Below, one piece after another: positions 21,901-31,216 of a DNA stretch of 64,000 nt (positions are counted from its first letter, which is position 1; each line of letters begins with the position of its first letter). Below the pieces are notes generated by a model. That model was not told the origin of the DNA. It saw only the letters and a program-made list of their open reading frames with translations, and searched no databases. Where the stretch lies: assembly GCA_963971305.1 (NCBI GenBank), contig OZ020303.1:17047184-17111183 (forward strand). Reading direction: 5' to 3'. This stretch comes from Arcuatula senhousia (taxonomy: Eukaryota; Mollusca; Bivalvia; Mytilida; Mytilidae). A program made the position numbers and the translations under genes.

Positions 21901-24900
21901 TATATATAAAGAATAACCTGAATGTAAAAATTAGTTGTGAAAAAAAAAAACGAAATTGTGTAAATATTTCAAAAAATTAAATTTCAAAATTCTTATTAGT
22001 AATATTAGTAGTAGTATTAGTTAACTTTAACACTTGATGCGACCAATTTATTAATTAAAGTATCCCAAGCTGATGAATAATTCTACATAGAATATTCAGC
22101 CATTAAGCCAATTATAAGCAAAGCTTAATTGTGATATGTCTTTGATCAGAAAAAAGTGAGCTAAGTTCAATAACAAATAGCCAAGCCGTTAAATTTATTG
22201 AGACTCTTCCGCCAGCTTAAAGATGCCTGCGCTCAGCGACAGATTAACCTCAATCCTACTACATTCTTCATCGACTACGAGACTGCTGTACAGAATGCTG
22301 CTAGACGATCATTTCCCGGTATCTCCATTAAAGGTTGCTTTTTCCACCACACACAGTGCATCTGGCGATGGTACAGTCTACAGGATTGGTAAAGGACTAC
22401 AACGACGACCCAGACGTACACAGACTTATTCGACGAGCAGCTGTATTACCACTAGTACCAGAACACGCAGTAGAAGATGTATGTTTCCAGGCCCTAGAAG
22501 ACATTAACCAAGCAGATACTACAGATGTCACTACTTTCACAGATTACGTAACATACTGGGTCGAAGCTAACAGGCAACTCTGGAACCACCACAAGACCGA
22601 GGGACCAAGAATCACCAACCACCTAGAAGGATGGCACAACAGTTTGAGTGAGTGTGAGTGAGTGAGTTGGTGTTTTACGCCCGTGCAACGCTATATAGGT
22701 TATTTACAGGCGATGTACATGAAAAGGATGATACAAAGGAACATGAAATGATGATGATAAATGAAAAGTGGGGATGGGTTGGGACACAATGGACCGGTAA
22801 ATTTTGAAGAACCACAGGAAAAAAGGGAGAGGTGGGTAGGGGCGGAAAATTTAGCCTATGTGGTGCACTACTTGGCGGTCCACAAAGGGGTCTTTTACGT
22901 GCATGAAGCGTGGCACTCTCCACACACGTTGGCCCACTATGGTCGGCGGTCAGGGTTTCCGTATTATAGACCTGACAACCCCCGCGGACGAGGGCCACCC
23001 TATTCAGCCACCTAGGGTACACACTTGGTCGCTCTGTGGGCTGAGCACTGACCCGACGTCAGAATCTCAAGACCCTTAGTCGCCTCTTACGACAAGCTAG
23101 GCTCTGCTGCGGGCCTATTCGCCACCCGGGCCCCGAACGGGACCACAACAGTTTGAAGAAGATCGTCAAAGTTCCACACCCTAACCTATATGTACTTCTG
23201 TCCTATCTACAAGAACTTCAAGCCGCCAACGAGGTCACACTGATTCAGTACAACGCAGGAGGACTTAAGCCAACCAAGAGAAGAAGATGCACCACACTCA
23301 ACACAAGACTCCAGTAACTAAAGACACAGTTACAGAGACGAGAACTCAACATCATCCAGTATGCTGATACCGCTGCCTACCTGCTTCACCTACAGGACTA
23401 GTGTCATTTATGAGAAAAAAGACTTTTCGTGCTCTTTCATATACATGTATTTATTATCTGATGTCTGTTATGTGTCTGTTTAATTGTTATATAAATAAAT
23501 AAATATTATACTTAAAACCTTTTGCAATAAAAACTACAAAAATCAAATAAAGACGAATCCTCAACAGAGTTGCTCTACCAAATGTATTGAAAAGCCAAAC
23601 ATGCACTATTTGAATAAGAAGAAATTTTTATAAAATAAGCCAATCACAAAATGAATACGAAGAGTATTTAGCATTCTGACCTAAATGTAGAATTCTAAAT
23701 TATGTCTAGAATCAACCTATATGAAGACTCATCAAAGGTATTCTTCAAAAATATTGAAAAATTCAACCACTATATTATAGAAATCAATATTTTATGAAGA
23801 CTAGACTAGGACCAACTAAAGTTTGTTATTACAACAATATGCTTAAAACAACATTTTATAAAAACATTTCCTAATTGTCCAACATTTGAAATTCCTAATT
23901 GTCCATCTCTTCTATTCCTAATTGTCCCACACTTTTTCTACCTTTTTTACCTGTATTTTCCAAAAGTGGGACAATTAGGAAGACACCGTATTGATAGGTA
24001 CCGCTTGGCGGTATTGGTAGGGACCACTTAGAGGTATTGATAGGTATCGCTTTGAAGTATTGAAAGGGACCACTTGGTGGAGGTATAGGGACCACTCGGA
24101 GGAATTATAGGGACCGCTTGGCGGTATTGATAGGGACCACTTAGTATTGATAGAGATCGCTTGGAGGCATTAATAGGGACCGCTTGGAGGTTTGATACAG
24201 ACTGCTTGCATTTGGAGGTATGATAGGGATCGCTTGGTGGTTTTGAAAGGTATAGTTTGGAGGTATTGATAGGAACCGCTTGGAGGTTTTCATAGGGGCC
24301 ATTTAGAGGTATAATACAAACTGCTTGGAGGTATGATGGGGACCGCTGAGTTGTATGGAAAGGTACCGTTTGGATGTATGATAGGGACCGCTTGAAGGTA
24401 TTGATAAGGTGTTGCTTGGACGTATGATACAGACCGCTTGGAGGTTTTGATAGGGACTGGTGGTATTGAAAGGTATCGTTTGGAGGTATGGTAGGGACCG
24501 CTTGGAGGTATTGATAAGGTATCGCTTGGAGGTATGATACAGACCGCTTGGAGTTATTAAAAGGGACCGCTTGGAGGTAAGATAGGGGCCGTTTGGATGT
24601 ATAATAGGAAGTGCTAGGAGGTATGATAGGAACTGCTTGGAAGTATGATAGGAACCGCTTGGATGTAATCATAGGGACCGTTTGGAGGAATGATAGAGAT
24701 CACTAAGAGGTATTGATAGGGACCGCTTAGAGGTATTGATAGGGACCGCTTGAAGGTATGATAATACAAGAAGCATAGATTTGTTTAAACTGTGTCTTTA
24801 CTGCCAAACAAGTGTTGGTCCTATAGACAGTGATCATGTACGAAGTGGCTTCATTGGTTTAACATTTGATAATTGTATTTTTCAGAGGCCTTTGAAAAGT

Positions 24901-27391
24901 GCTTCGTTAACCAAAGTCTCGTATTAATAGACACGAAAACACACTGACGACAATGCATTGCATACATAACAAGCCAATATATCTATACAAAATGGATGTG
25001 AGATATCTTTGATTTTTTCAGAACTGGAGCAAGGTCTACTGGCCTCCTTGAAGGCTGCTGCAATTTTAATGAGCGTTGAAAATCTCCCGCTTTTTTGTCC
25101 TATCTCCAGCCAAAAAAATCACTATCTCCAGCTTTGTCATCACGGATTCGTCACATGTATGCGAACCTTTATAACCAATGAAATGTTTAATTACCCCAAG
25201 CTGAACAGGGACTCATCAAGGTACTTCGGAGTACCCATACTTAATCCTCCTATTGAATGTGTTACAATGGAAGTTGATCTCTCTGATCAGTTTAAACTCA
25301 CATCTATGAAGAGGATATTATCTTGTTGTATGAAGGAAAAAATTTCCTAGTAGAAAAGATTTACCTGTTGAAAATTTCACATTGTCAATATAGCTGCAAA
25401 TTGGTATTGATACGAAAGAAAATGTGCAAAATAAATGTCAAAGAGGTTGTTCAAAACATTAAATTCATAAAAGAAAATTATTCAGTCACAAAAATCATAG
25501 ATATAAGCAATTTCTCACAGAGATAGGAGTTTTTTTTCCTTCAGGTAAAAATCATCTACCTATGAGTAGTTTTCATTTTCAATGAAGGTGCAAGTTAAAC
25601 TGATCAAAAAGATTAGCTCCTATTATTACAAAATTCTATAGATAGATAAAGCACCAGTACTCCAAAGTACCTTGATGAGTTCCTGTTCAACTTTGGGGAA
25701 TGAATCATTTAATTCGCTATAAGAGAAGTTTTGGGTTTGTTTGCATAAAACGCGAAAAGTCAAATCATTACAAATTTATTGACGTGTCTTGATATGTTTT
25801 GGTTCGTGCCAATGTAATGTATACCAAGATTGCAGAACCTGTGTCTGATATTCAATATCCTGTATTTCTAACAGTATATCGTGTACATTGAAACATATTG
25901 CACATGATTATTGAATACGCAATCACTAGCACCGGAAATATTACTTGAACGCAATCCATATTAAAAAAAGATACTTCGACCTCCAATTAGCTATCGTATC
26001 TTCAATCAAAAGTTTAAGCGAAAGGCAATAACATCATTGTCAAGTAAAAGATATAAAAGGATGTTAGGATTTTGAAAGCAGTGACTTCTTTACATTATTT
26101 ATCATTTGTGTTGCTTTGTATCACCTCTATTAGAGGACAATGGTCGCCCTAAAACAAATAACATTAGAAAAAAAAAACTAGGAGACATAGTGACAAAGAC
26201 AAATTACGAATAAAGATGGAAAATGTATCAGTTTAAAACACGGGGTATTACCGGCTTCGGTTAACACAGTCAAAAACATTTACTTGTGCATGAATTAACA
26301 AAACAAAGTACAACAGAAGCAAATGGTAGACAGTGGTCTAATTCTTTGTTAAAATCATACACCATTAAATTATTTTGACCGTCTTCAGTTTGCAAAAAAA
26401 AAAACGTAATACCTCGTGTAAATTTTGGGTGCATAATGATATAAAAATTCTTGGAAAATTTTGATATAAAATTTTCAGACAAGATACAGAAATTCTGTTA
26501 TGGAGACACTTATTTTGGCATAAGGTGACAATGATTCTTTAATCCATTTTTGAATTTTAAAAAGATAGGTATACTCTTTGAGGAATAGTTAATACCAGTA
26601 CCAGTACTCTATTACATTGCACTTTTCGTGTCTAAAATACCCGACCCCTTGTCCCATATGTATCTTCTATATCAACGAAGTCGTTACATATTCATTGTTA
26701 ATACCGCGACAGTTTTGGTGTTGCTATTAATAGATGATAGAATCTCTCTTAAAGTAAGAGATTTACACGAAAAGAGACAGACATATAACATATTCCATAG
26801 ATTGGTTTAAGTTATTGACTCCTGTTATATACCCTTTTAAATAAAATGTACTGTCTACAGAGATGTATGGTAGTTTTTTCTAAACTTTGCTGTGGTTTAG
26901 ATAAATTGCATAAAGAGGTTGTCAAACCGGGGTAGTATTTGTTTCTGTTGTCTTTTTTGCTCGTATATAAATGTTCATCTATTTAATGTTTTGTTTAATG
27001 AGGAGACATGACAGACAAGGTTATTTTCATATACTCCAAGTTTGTTTGCGGTATAAATGGCAAGAGGCTTGCATGTTTCAATCAAAAGTTCCCTTCGCTT
27101 AATTACCAATAAGACACCAATCGAAGTTTGTACTACTCAACAGCAAATGGCTGCTGGAGACCATATCGGAGCAATAATCTGTAAAGTTATGATTTCAAGT
27201 ATGATAAAAAAAAATTGGAAAAAAGTAGTGCACAGTTTCACCATCAGTACTAAAAGCACTCTCTATAAAAGAAAATAAAAATGTACCTTGTTCTCTCCCG
27301 CAGGTTTCCATGTTATATAACCGCCTCGAAAATGACTGCAGTCAACACTATACAGACAGCACAAAAGCAACGCTATTGTTACTCCTCTCAT
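12942..27391 (-). CDS. Gene A: secreted SHFRGG-family protein with chitin-binding domain (9 exons, 487 aa)
   Basis: Exons 5'-3' on the minus strand: 27391-27287, 19684-19437, 18963-18788, 18483-18380, 18084-17813, 14772-14611, 14295-14255, 13654-13478, 13120-12942 (TAA). Every intron is GT-AG, with phases 0,2,1,0,2,2,1,1. Residues 1-18 form a signal peptide (RGVTIALLLCCLYSVDC), followed by SHFRGGYITWKP. Exon 2 has CDD, GEGSLQCFSGC and MSYYCTDFS. Exon 3 has CCW and SSPVTAMQPIV. Exon 4 has VRCRWA and ECGGVC, and exon 5 has WYAVALQIEDF and LSSIPLQF. Exon 8 adds a Thr/Pro-rich mucin-like linker. Exon 9 is a CBM14-like domain (FPTSCPSNFLQC, CPPGLEWC). It probably acts outside the cell and binds chitin or similar glycans. 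I know no name for the N-terminal region. Exon calls rest on conserved structure in genes B and C, without cDNA. Confidence 0.85.
13760..14240 (-). mobile_element. PLE lineage 1 fragment, decayed
   Basis: On the minus strand, RT C-terminal remnants (DKYGISISQMLV near 14040) are followed by the lineage tail (CACAGGTGTGCTATAGCAGA, complement at 13951-13970; GGAGCACCTGATTTC at about 13917-13931). It lies in gene A intron 7. The reading frame is broken. Confidence 0.65.
14345..14505 (+). mobile_element. PLE lineage 1 3' tail fragment
   Basis: CTTTTGACACTCGAATGCCC followed by CATTGGTGCCGCTTTGCTTC corresponds to 42985-43025 (GACTTTTGATATTCGGATAC, CCCATTGGTACCTCTGCTTC). It is a solitary tail in gene A intron 6, in the opposite orientation to the neighbouring fragment. 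Confidence 0.5.
14960..15135 (+). repeat. Diverged copy of the 358-bp repeat sequence
   Basis: ATTTTTGGTTTTATTGTC, TATTTGACATTTTCAAG and ATGAATCTTGAATATACGAA match the unit at 45550-45650 (ATTTTTGGTTTTACTGTTC, GATGAGTCTTGAATAGACGA). The ORF over it is not a gene. Confidence 0.5.
15757..16014 (-). mobile_element. tRNA-derived SINE
   Basis: Read on the minus strand from 16014, a tRNA-like head GAGCCGATGGTGTATTGGTG (A-box-like) is followed by a B-box GGTTCGATTCTCG at about 15950-15962. A core with AGTCCTTCGGAAGGGACG and TTGTCCCGTGTA comes next, resembling the conserved core I know from mollusc SINEs (name not verified). The 3' end is not sharply defined. It lies in gene A intron 5. It is a repeat, not a functional tRNA gene: the acceptor stem does not close. 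Confidence 0.65.
16084..17744 (+). mobile_element. Penelope-like element, lineage 1, longest copy, one nonsense codon
   Basis: RT frame at 16084-17427 in a single phase, broken once by TAA at 16549-16551. Visible blocks are LPYLYWIPKLHKNPNKERYI (N-terminal RT), QQQIGIPMGTNCAPLADLF, and the catalytic FRYIDDVLS (about 16990-17015). These are followed by LDLHLEFDP, IYDKRDDFNF, YGVYISQLIRYARACTHF and the end KFKIE. One leucine codon is missing in CAPLADLF relative to the lineage. The frame ends without any GIY-YIG endonuclease, then a 3' tail runs to 17744. It is 5'-truncated and probably dead. It lies antisense in gene A intron 5, its tail ending 68 bp from exon 5. Confidence 0.85.
19190..19340 (+). 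mobile_element. PLE lineage 2 3' tail, solitary
   Basis: GGGCCAATTGCAAAAAGGCG, then GTTGAAGGCTGCTGGTGGTA and CCATTGTGGTTTTT, matches the tails at 48745-48830 and 52445-52520. A long T/G homopolymer run at 19122-19168 precedes it. It lies in gene A intron 2's neighbour region, 97 bp beyond exon 2. Confidence 0.6.
19700..21530 (-). other. Gene A intron 1, unfeatured part
   Basis: AT-rich intronic sequence. I see no exon, RNA gene or clear element here; short ORFs have no protein-like composition. Confidence 0.5.
22198..23400 (+). pseudogene. MULE transposase remnant
   Basis: Part 1 (22198-22370): LKDACAQRQINLNPTTFFID, YETAVQNAARRSFPG, GCFFHHTQCIWR, typical of the MULE transposase core with its CFFH block. 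A frameshift near 22370 moves to part 2 (to about 22645: STGLVKDYNDDPDVHRLIRR, FTDYVTYWVEANRQLWNHH, RITNHLEGWHNSL). The SINE at 22648-23143 then interrupts it, and part 3 (23157-23400) resumes with KIVKVPHPNLYVLLSYLQEL and several stops. It cannot make a working transposase. The N-terminal DNA-binding part is absent. Confidence 0.8.
22648..23143 (+). mobile_element. SINE inserted in the transposase, 13-bp target duplication
   Basis: Begins with GTGAGTGTGAGTGAGTGAGT then TGGTGTTTTACGCCCG, and ends with TCGCCTCTTACGACAAGC, a CGGGCCTATTCGCCACCCGG stretch and GAACGGGAC. Identical CACAACAGTTTGA repeats flank it (22635-22647 and 23144-23156). The two end motifs are ones I associate with a very common mollusc SINE group; the group name is not verified. 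Confidence 0.8.
25181..25720. repeat. Inverted repeat with about 415-bp loop
   Basis: Left arm 25181-25236 (CTGAACAGGGACTCATCAAG, GTACTTCGGAGTAC) and right arm 25652-25720 (complement GTTGAACAGGAACTCATCAA, GTACTTTGGAGTAC). It is a candidate non-autonomous DNA element in gene A intron 1. ORFs across it are probably not genes. A weak match to the PLE lineage 2 tail (CTTGAAGGCTGCTGCAATTT) precedes it at 25046. Confidence 0.6.
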
Positions 27392-27428
27392 TATTTCAAT
27401 GAAGTGTATTTGTGAAAAAAAGATCTTT

Positions 27429-27473
27429 GGTATTTAATATTTATGCTAACTCCTCCTTAAATTTTATTGGACA
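27429..27473 (-). promoter_or_regulatory. Gene A promoter: CCAAT box and AT-rich TATA-like site
   Basis: A CCAAT box (TGTCCAATAAAAT on the minus strand, 27461-27473) lies 75 bp before the ATG. The same motif stands 67 bp before gene B and 76 bp before gene C. A weak TATA-like ATAAATATTAAATA sits at about 27430-27443. The shared CCAATAAAA core suggests common regulation of the three genes. Confidence 0.6.
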
Positions 27474-27726
27474 GAGTTTAATCGTGATATCGACTTTATT
27501 ATGTATCTTTTGCTTTCCATGAATTTCCAATTAAATCAATACATTTGATTATTATCATTTAGTCAGACAACAACAAGTCGTACTTTTCATGATTTTGGAC
27601 ATTCAAGATGCGTCTAAAGGTCTTATGCCGGGAGCCATTTTTCTTTCATTTTTGTTGGTCCCCTCCTCTTCTGTGGATAGCATGACTAGCGGAGATGCTT
27701 GTCATCTTGTAACAAGTTTTCCACTC

Positions 27727-27808
27727 AGGGGCTTGAATTCTGGTCATTTATAGAGTAGTGGGGGTCGATTTTTTATTCTCTATAAATGACCAGAATTCAA
27801 GCCCTTGT
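27727..27808. repeat. Small foldback repeat
   Basis: GGGGCTTGAATTCTGGTCAT (27727-27746) continues to ATAGAG and pairs with CTCTATAAATGACCAGAATT at 27778-27797. Between them lies GGGGGTCGATTTTTTA. A diverged relative is at 44478-44540 (GGGGCTTGAATTCTGGTAAT, AAAAATCGACCCCTACTCT). Confidence 0.7.
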
Positions 27809-27839
27809 GGTATTCCCCACGAATACTAGTTTTTGACGC

Positions 27840-29591
27840 CCCTTATAAAAAACGAATATCAAAATACATAAAGTATCCTTTCCCACAAGAGATACACTGG
27901 GTTCCATGGACATAAGTATTTTGAAATTTATAAATTTTAGAATCAATTTTTGAATCTTTGATACTCATTTATCAAATATAATATTTTAGTTGTAGGGGAC
28001 AATGTGTTGCATTGCTGTCACACAAATGTTTGACACCTACACTAAATAGCACCTACGCTTTATCACACCAACAATTTCAAGGAATGTAAACACGTGCGCC
28101 TGAAGCATCTGTATCCTTTAGGAATAAACATTTAGCCATATAGGTTTCAATTTAAAGGACACTGTTTTAAATTTTAAAGGGAAAATATTGGATGTTGGAA
28201 CTAATATTGCTGTTGCTTCATTCAACCAGGTTTAACTATACATGTACATAATAGTACTTCTTAGGTCAAATCATTCCTTTTCGGTGATTGTTTTATGCAA
28301 TCTTTTACTAAATGTACGTTTTTAATAACTTCCTTATTCTAATTAAACGTGAAAAAAATGTGACATCCATGTCCTGAATTTAAAATGACTGCAACATGTC
28401 TGTATAAAACTTATTCAAATACGAATTACGTATGCTAATGCATATATACATGTATAATCTTTATAACATATTTGCATTTTCAAAACGTGGCTAAACTTGT
28501 ATGATACTCCGTGCCAATCTCGCTCTGTGACTGATATTTATACAGTTACGTTGTTGACGCCCAAAACATCATACCAACATAGAATTGCTTCGACAATGTT
28601 CAAACAAAATTGCCTAAAGTTCTATTTCGATTAAGTCGCTTCCATCTGGGGTGCGGGAATTGGATGATAAGGGGACGACCATTTGATTCTGAGGGAGTGG
28701 TAGTGTTGGTAGAGTAAGATAATATGTTTTCAAAAATTTTGCGGGTCAGAAAATTGATTAAAAAAAATAAATTAAATTTTTTTTTTTACTATCGAGACTA
28801 AAGAGTCTTGGCACAGATTTTTTCTCGGAGATAGAGGCAGGATTAATTATTTCCAACCTTTACCAGGCCAGATTACCTGAACTTATGTAGAAAAACTGCC
28901 ACCCCCTCCCCCATAATCAAATGATTATCCTCTAAGACCATATTTTTGTGGATCGACCAGCCTGGTTTGAAGATAAGGAACCACATCCGATAACTTTCGT
29001 TATAAATCTTCTTGATCATCTCGTATGGGTCATTCTCAAAAAATGTCCTTATTACGTGGCAGTCAAAATATTTCCATGTATAATTGAGTTTAAACAATAT
29101 CTTTTGTCTTGAGTAAAATATGCACCAAGATGCACTTCTGACATAAACAAATAAACGCTATCTTTAAAAATGACATGACAGCGCAATTTTAAAACTCTAA
29201 AATTGACCAAAATCGTCTGTCCTATGAGTAATTTTTTTAGTTAAAAGTCCTTAAAAAATATGATAATGTGCAAGTAGACTATGGAAATCATGATGAGTTT
29301 TTCTTTGGCCATCTATCTGTCTTATCTATAAAATAAAATGGGATAGACCTCATTGAAATTTTTTTTCTGGCGAATCAAAAAATGTCCCCTCTGAAAATGT
29401 CTTTGCTGTTACTGGTAGATAGAATTGAAAATAAATTGTACGTATATCCTTATCAGGCAACAAATAAGGACATAGAAACATCCAAACACATCCATTTAAC
29501 TAAGTTACAGTTACATTTTTGAGAAAAATTTACATATCTTCATTACAATGTAAAGAATGTAAGCTGAATTGGAGGCGTAATTTTTTTTCCT
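27840..29591. other. Intergenic A-B, unfeatured
   Basis: AT-rich sequence. The only recognisable piece is GGGGACGACCATTTGATTCT at 28671-28690, a half-copy of the repeat seen at 36495, 37350 and 59655. The minus ORF at 28873-29097 has no recognisable content. Confidence 0.5.
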
Positions 29592-30734
29592 TGTCCATAA
29601 TGTTACCGCGATATCCCAGAGACTATAGAGGTATGTGGTTGTAGCTGCTATGGGTAAATTTTACATCTTGACCAATCATATCTGAGACCTAAAAGAATGA
29701 TGGAGACACGATCATTTAATAATTTAAGCAAATAATGTTCACGTAATTCCCTGATGTTACTGTTCCCTGATGTTACTGTTCAAAAGTGTAACAGGACAGA
29801 CAAATTATAAGTAAAAGATTCTTGAATCCGTCTTCTTTGTATATGGCTTCTGATTTAAAAGCGCTAAAATTACTCTAATCACTGATTTTAGCCATATAGA
29901 GTGTTGTAAATATATTTTCTTTCTCAGAGTTCAGGGTTTAAGTATAATATTTCAACCTGAGAATCGGTAACAGGAGGGACATTTTGACAGTAACAGCTGA
30001 GACATTTTATGTAACATACAGGACATGTTTGTAAAGGTACAACAAATCATCTGGTTTTGCATTCTGTTAGTTAGAAAGTGGCACAAATACTTTAATACAA
30101 CAGCTTTAGATATCGAAACGCAATTGTGTCATTACTTTGGGGAAAAAATTCTTGTATTTGTTGCTAAAATAGTGGTAACATCAGAGACAAATAGCCGATA
30201 ACATAGTGGACATTCAGTGAAGTTTAACCAGTCATAAAATGCTATATTTAATGATAAAGATAGCCCATCTACATAATTTATTAGATATTGCCCCAAAACA
30301 TGTTATTTATTGCATTAAATAAACATTTATTGTCAAGAAGTCTTTATTTATTGCTATTAGTTGTCCGTGATGTTACGCATTGTCCCTGATGTTACCAGTC
30401 TAATTTGCTCAATTGTTGTCTAATACATAACCCTCTGAACAATGATATTTTGCAACTGAAACTAGTTAACCTTATTGTTTATCATAATGTCAATGAAGAA
30501 GTGAAATGTCATATATTGCATTTGATATGTTAGCTAGTTTTGACCTGTTTGCTGAACTGTTTAAAATCATTGTCTTATGATGCTCTTAAAAACAAATTTT
30601 TGAGCTAACCTTTATTTCTGACGCTTGCAAAGTACTTGTTCTGTCCCTATGTGGCAAGTTATGCATGAATTTTTAAATAAAAGATTAAAGCTTTCTTTCA
30701 TTGCAACGTTTTTTATTTGGTAACATCAAGGACA
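29592..30734. mobile_element. Non-autonomous DNA element with GATGTTAC repeats
   Basis: Ends: TGTCCATAATGTTACC (29592-29607) and the inverted GGTAACATCAAGGACA (30719-30734). Internal copies of CCCTGATGTTAC occur near 29750, 29768, 30366 and 30381. There is no ORF of note. The boundaries rest only on this inverted motif pair; I found no target duplication. Confidence 0.5.
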
Positions 30735-31216
30735 GCCAAAATCAACCCTGAAGGACAATGACTAAAAAAAATCAAAATATATTCGATTTGATTTTTACTC
30801 TTTGCTTGTTTTGTTTACTGAAATGATAGAGGATACCAATAAGTAAATTACAAACTTTCTTTGAGCAATTCTAATATTCCAGTTTGCCTACCTCGAAATA
30901 TAGACATTTTTTGAGAATGACCCGTATATCAATAAAATTGTATGTCTCTTTGTCTAGTCCATTGCTATTTTGTGTCTATATTTCATTTATTTTAATGTTT
31001 TACATTGATTGTGTGTAGGTTTCAACTGTGTTGCTTTGGCATGAAATAACAATTCATCTAACTTTTTATATTTATATTTAAACACTTGTACAACATTGAC
31101 AGAGAATGGATTAAGACATCACTAAATATAAATATATGATAGAAACTATTGTTGATGACATGGTTAAACTTTTTAAGATTGAAAAGAAATGTTACTTGGG
31201 TTGGTGAATTTGTTGA

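Larger units (their letters stand above)
21629..23977 (+). mobile_element. Mutator-like (MULE) element inserted in the minisatellite
   Basis: The ends carry inverted TTCCTAATTGTCCCAC (21630-21645) and GTGGGACAATTAGGAA (23960-23975). Further CCTAATTGTCCCAC copies sit just inside (21661-21676, about 23914-23930). The flanks read TATTGATGG on the left and TATTGATAG on the right, compatible with a 9-bp target duplication with one mismatch, although the host array is itself repetitive. The MULE-type transposase remnant inside supports the assignment. Confidence 0.7.
21536..24765 (+). repeat. 23-bp minisatellite split by a transposon
   Basis: Unit about GGGACCGCTTGGAGGTATTGATA, with many variants. 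A few units lie at 21536-21625 and more than thirty at 23978-24765. The MULE-like element at 21629-23977 divides them. Intact minus-strand frames through the array (repeated SLSYLQAVP) come from the unit length and do not indicate a gene. It lies in gene A intron 1. Confidence 0.85.

Noticed and set aside
24028..24672. Minus-strand ORF of 214 residues with repeated SLSYLQAVP motifs
   Set aside because: It is a translation of the 23-bp minisatellite; unit variants and frame wander show no coding selection.
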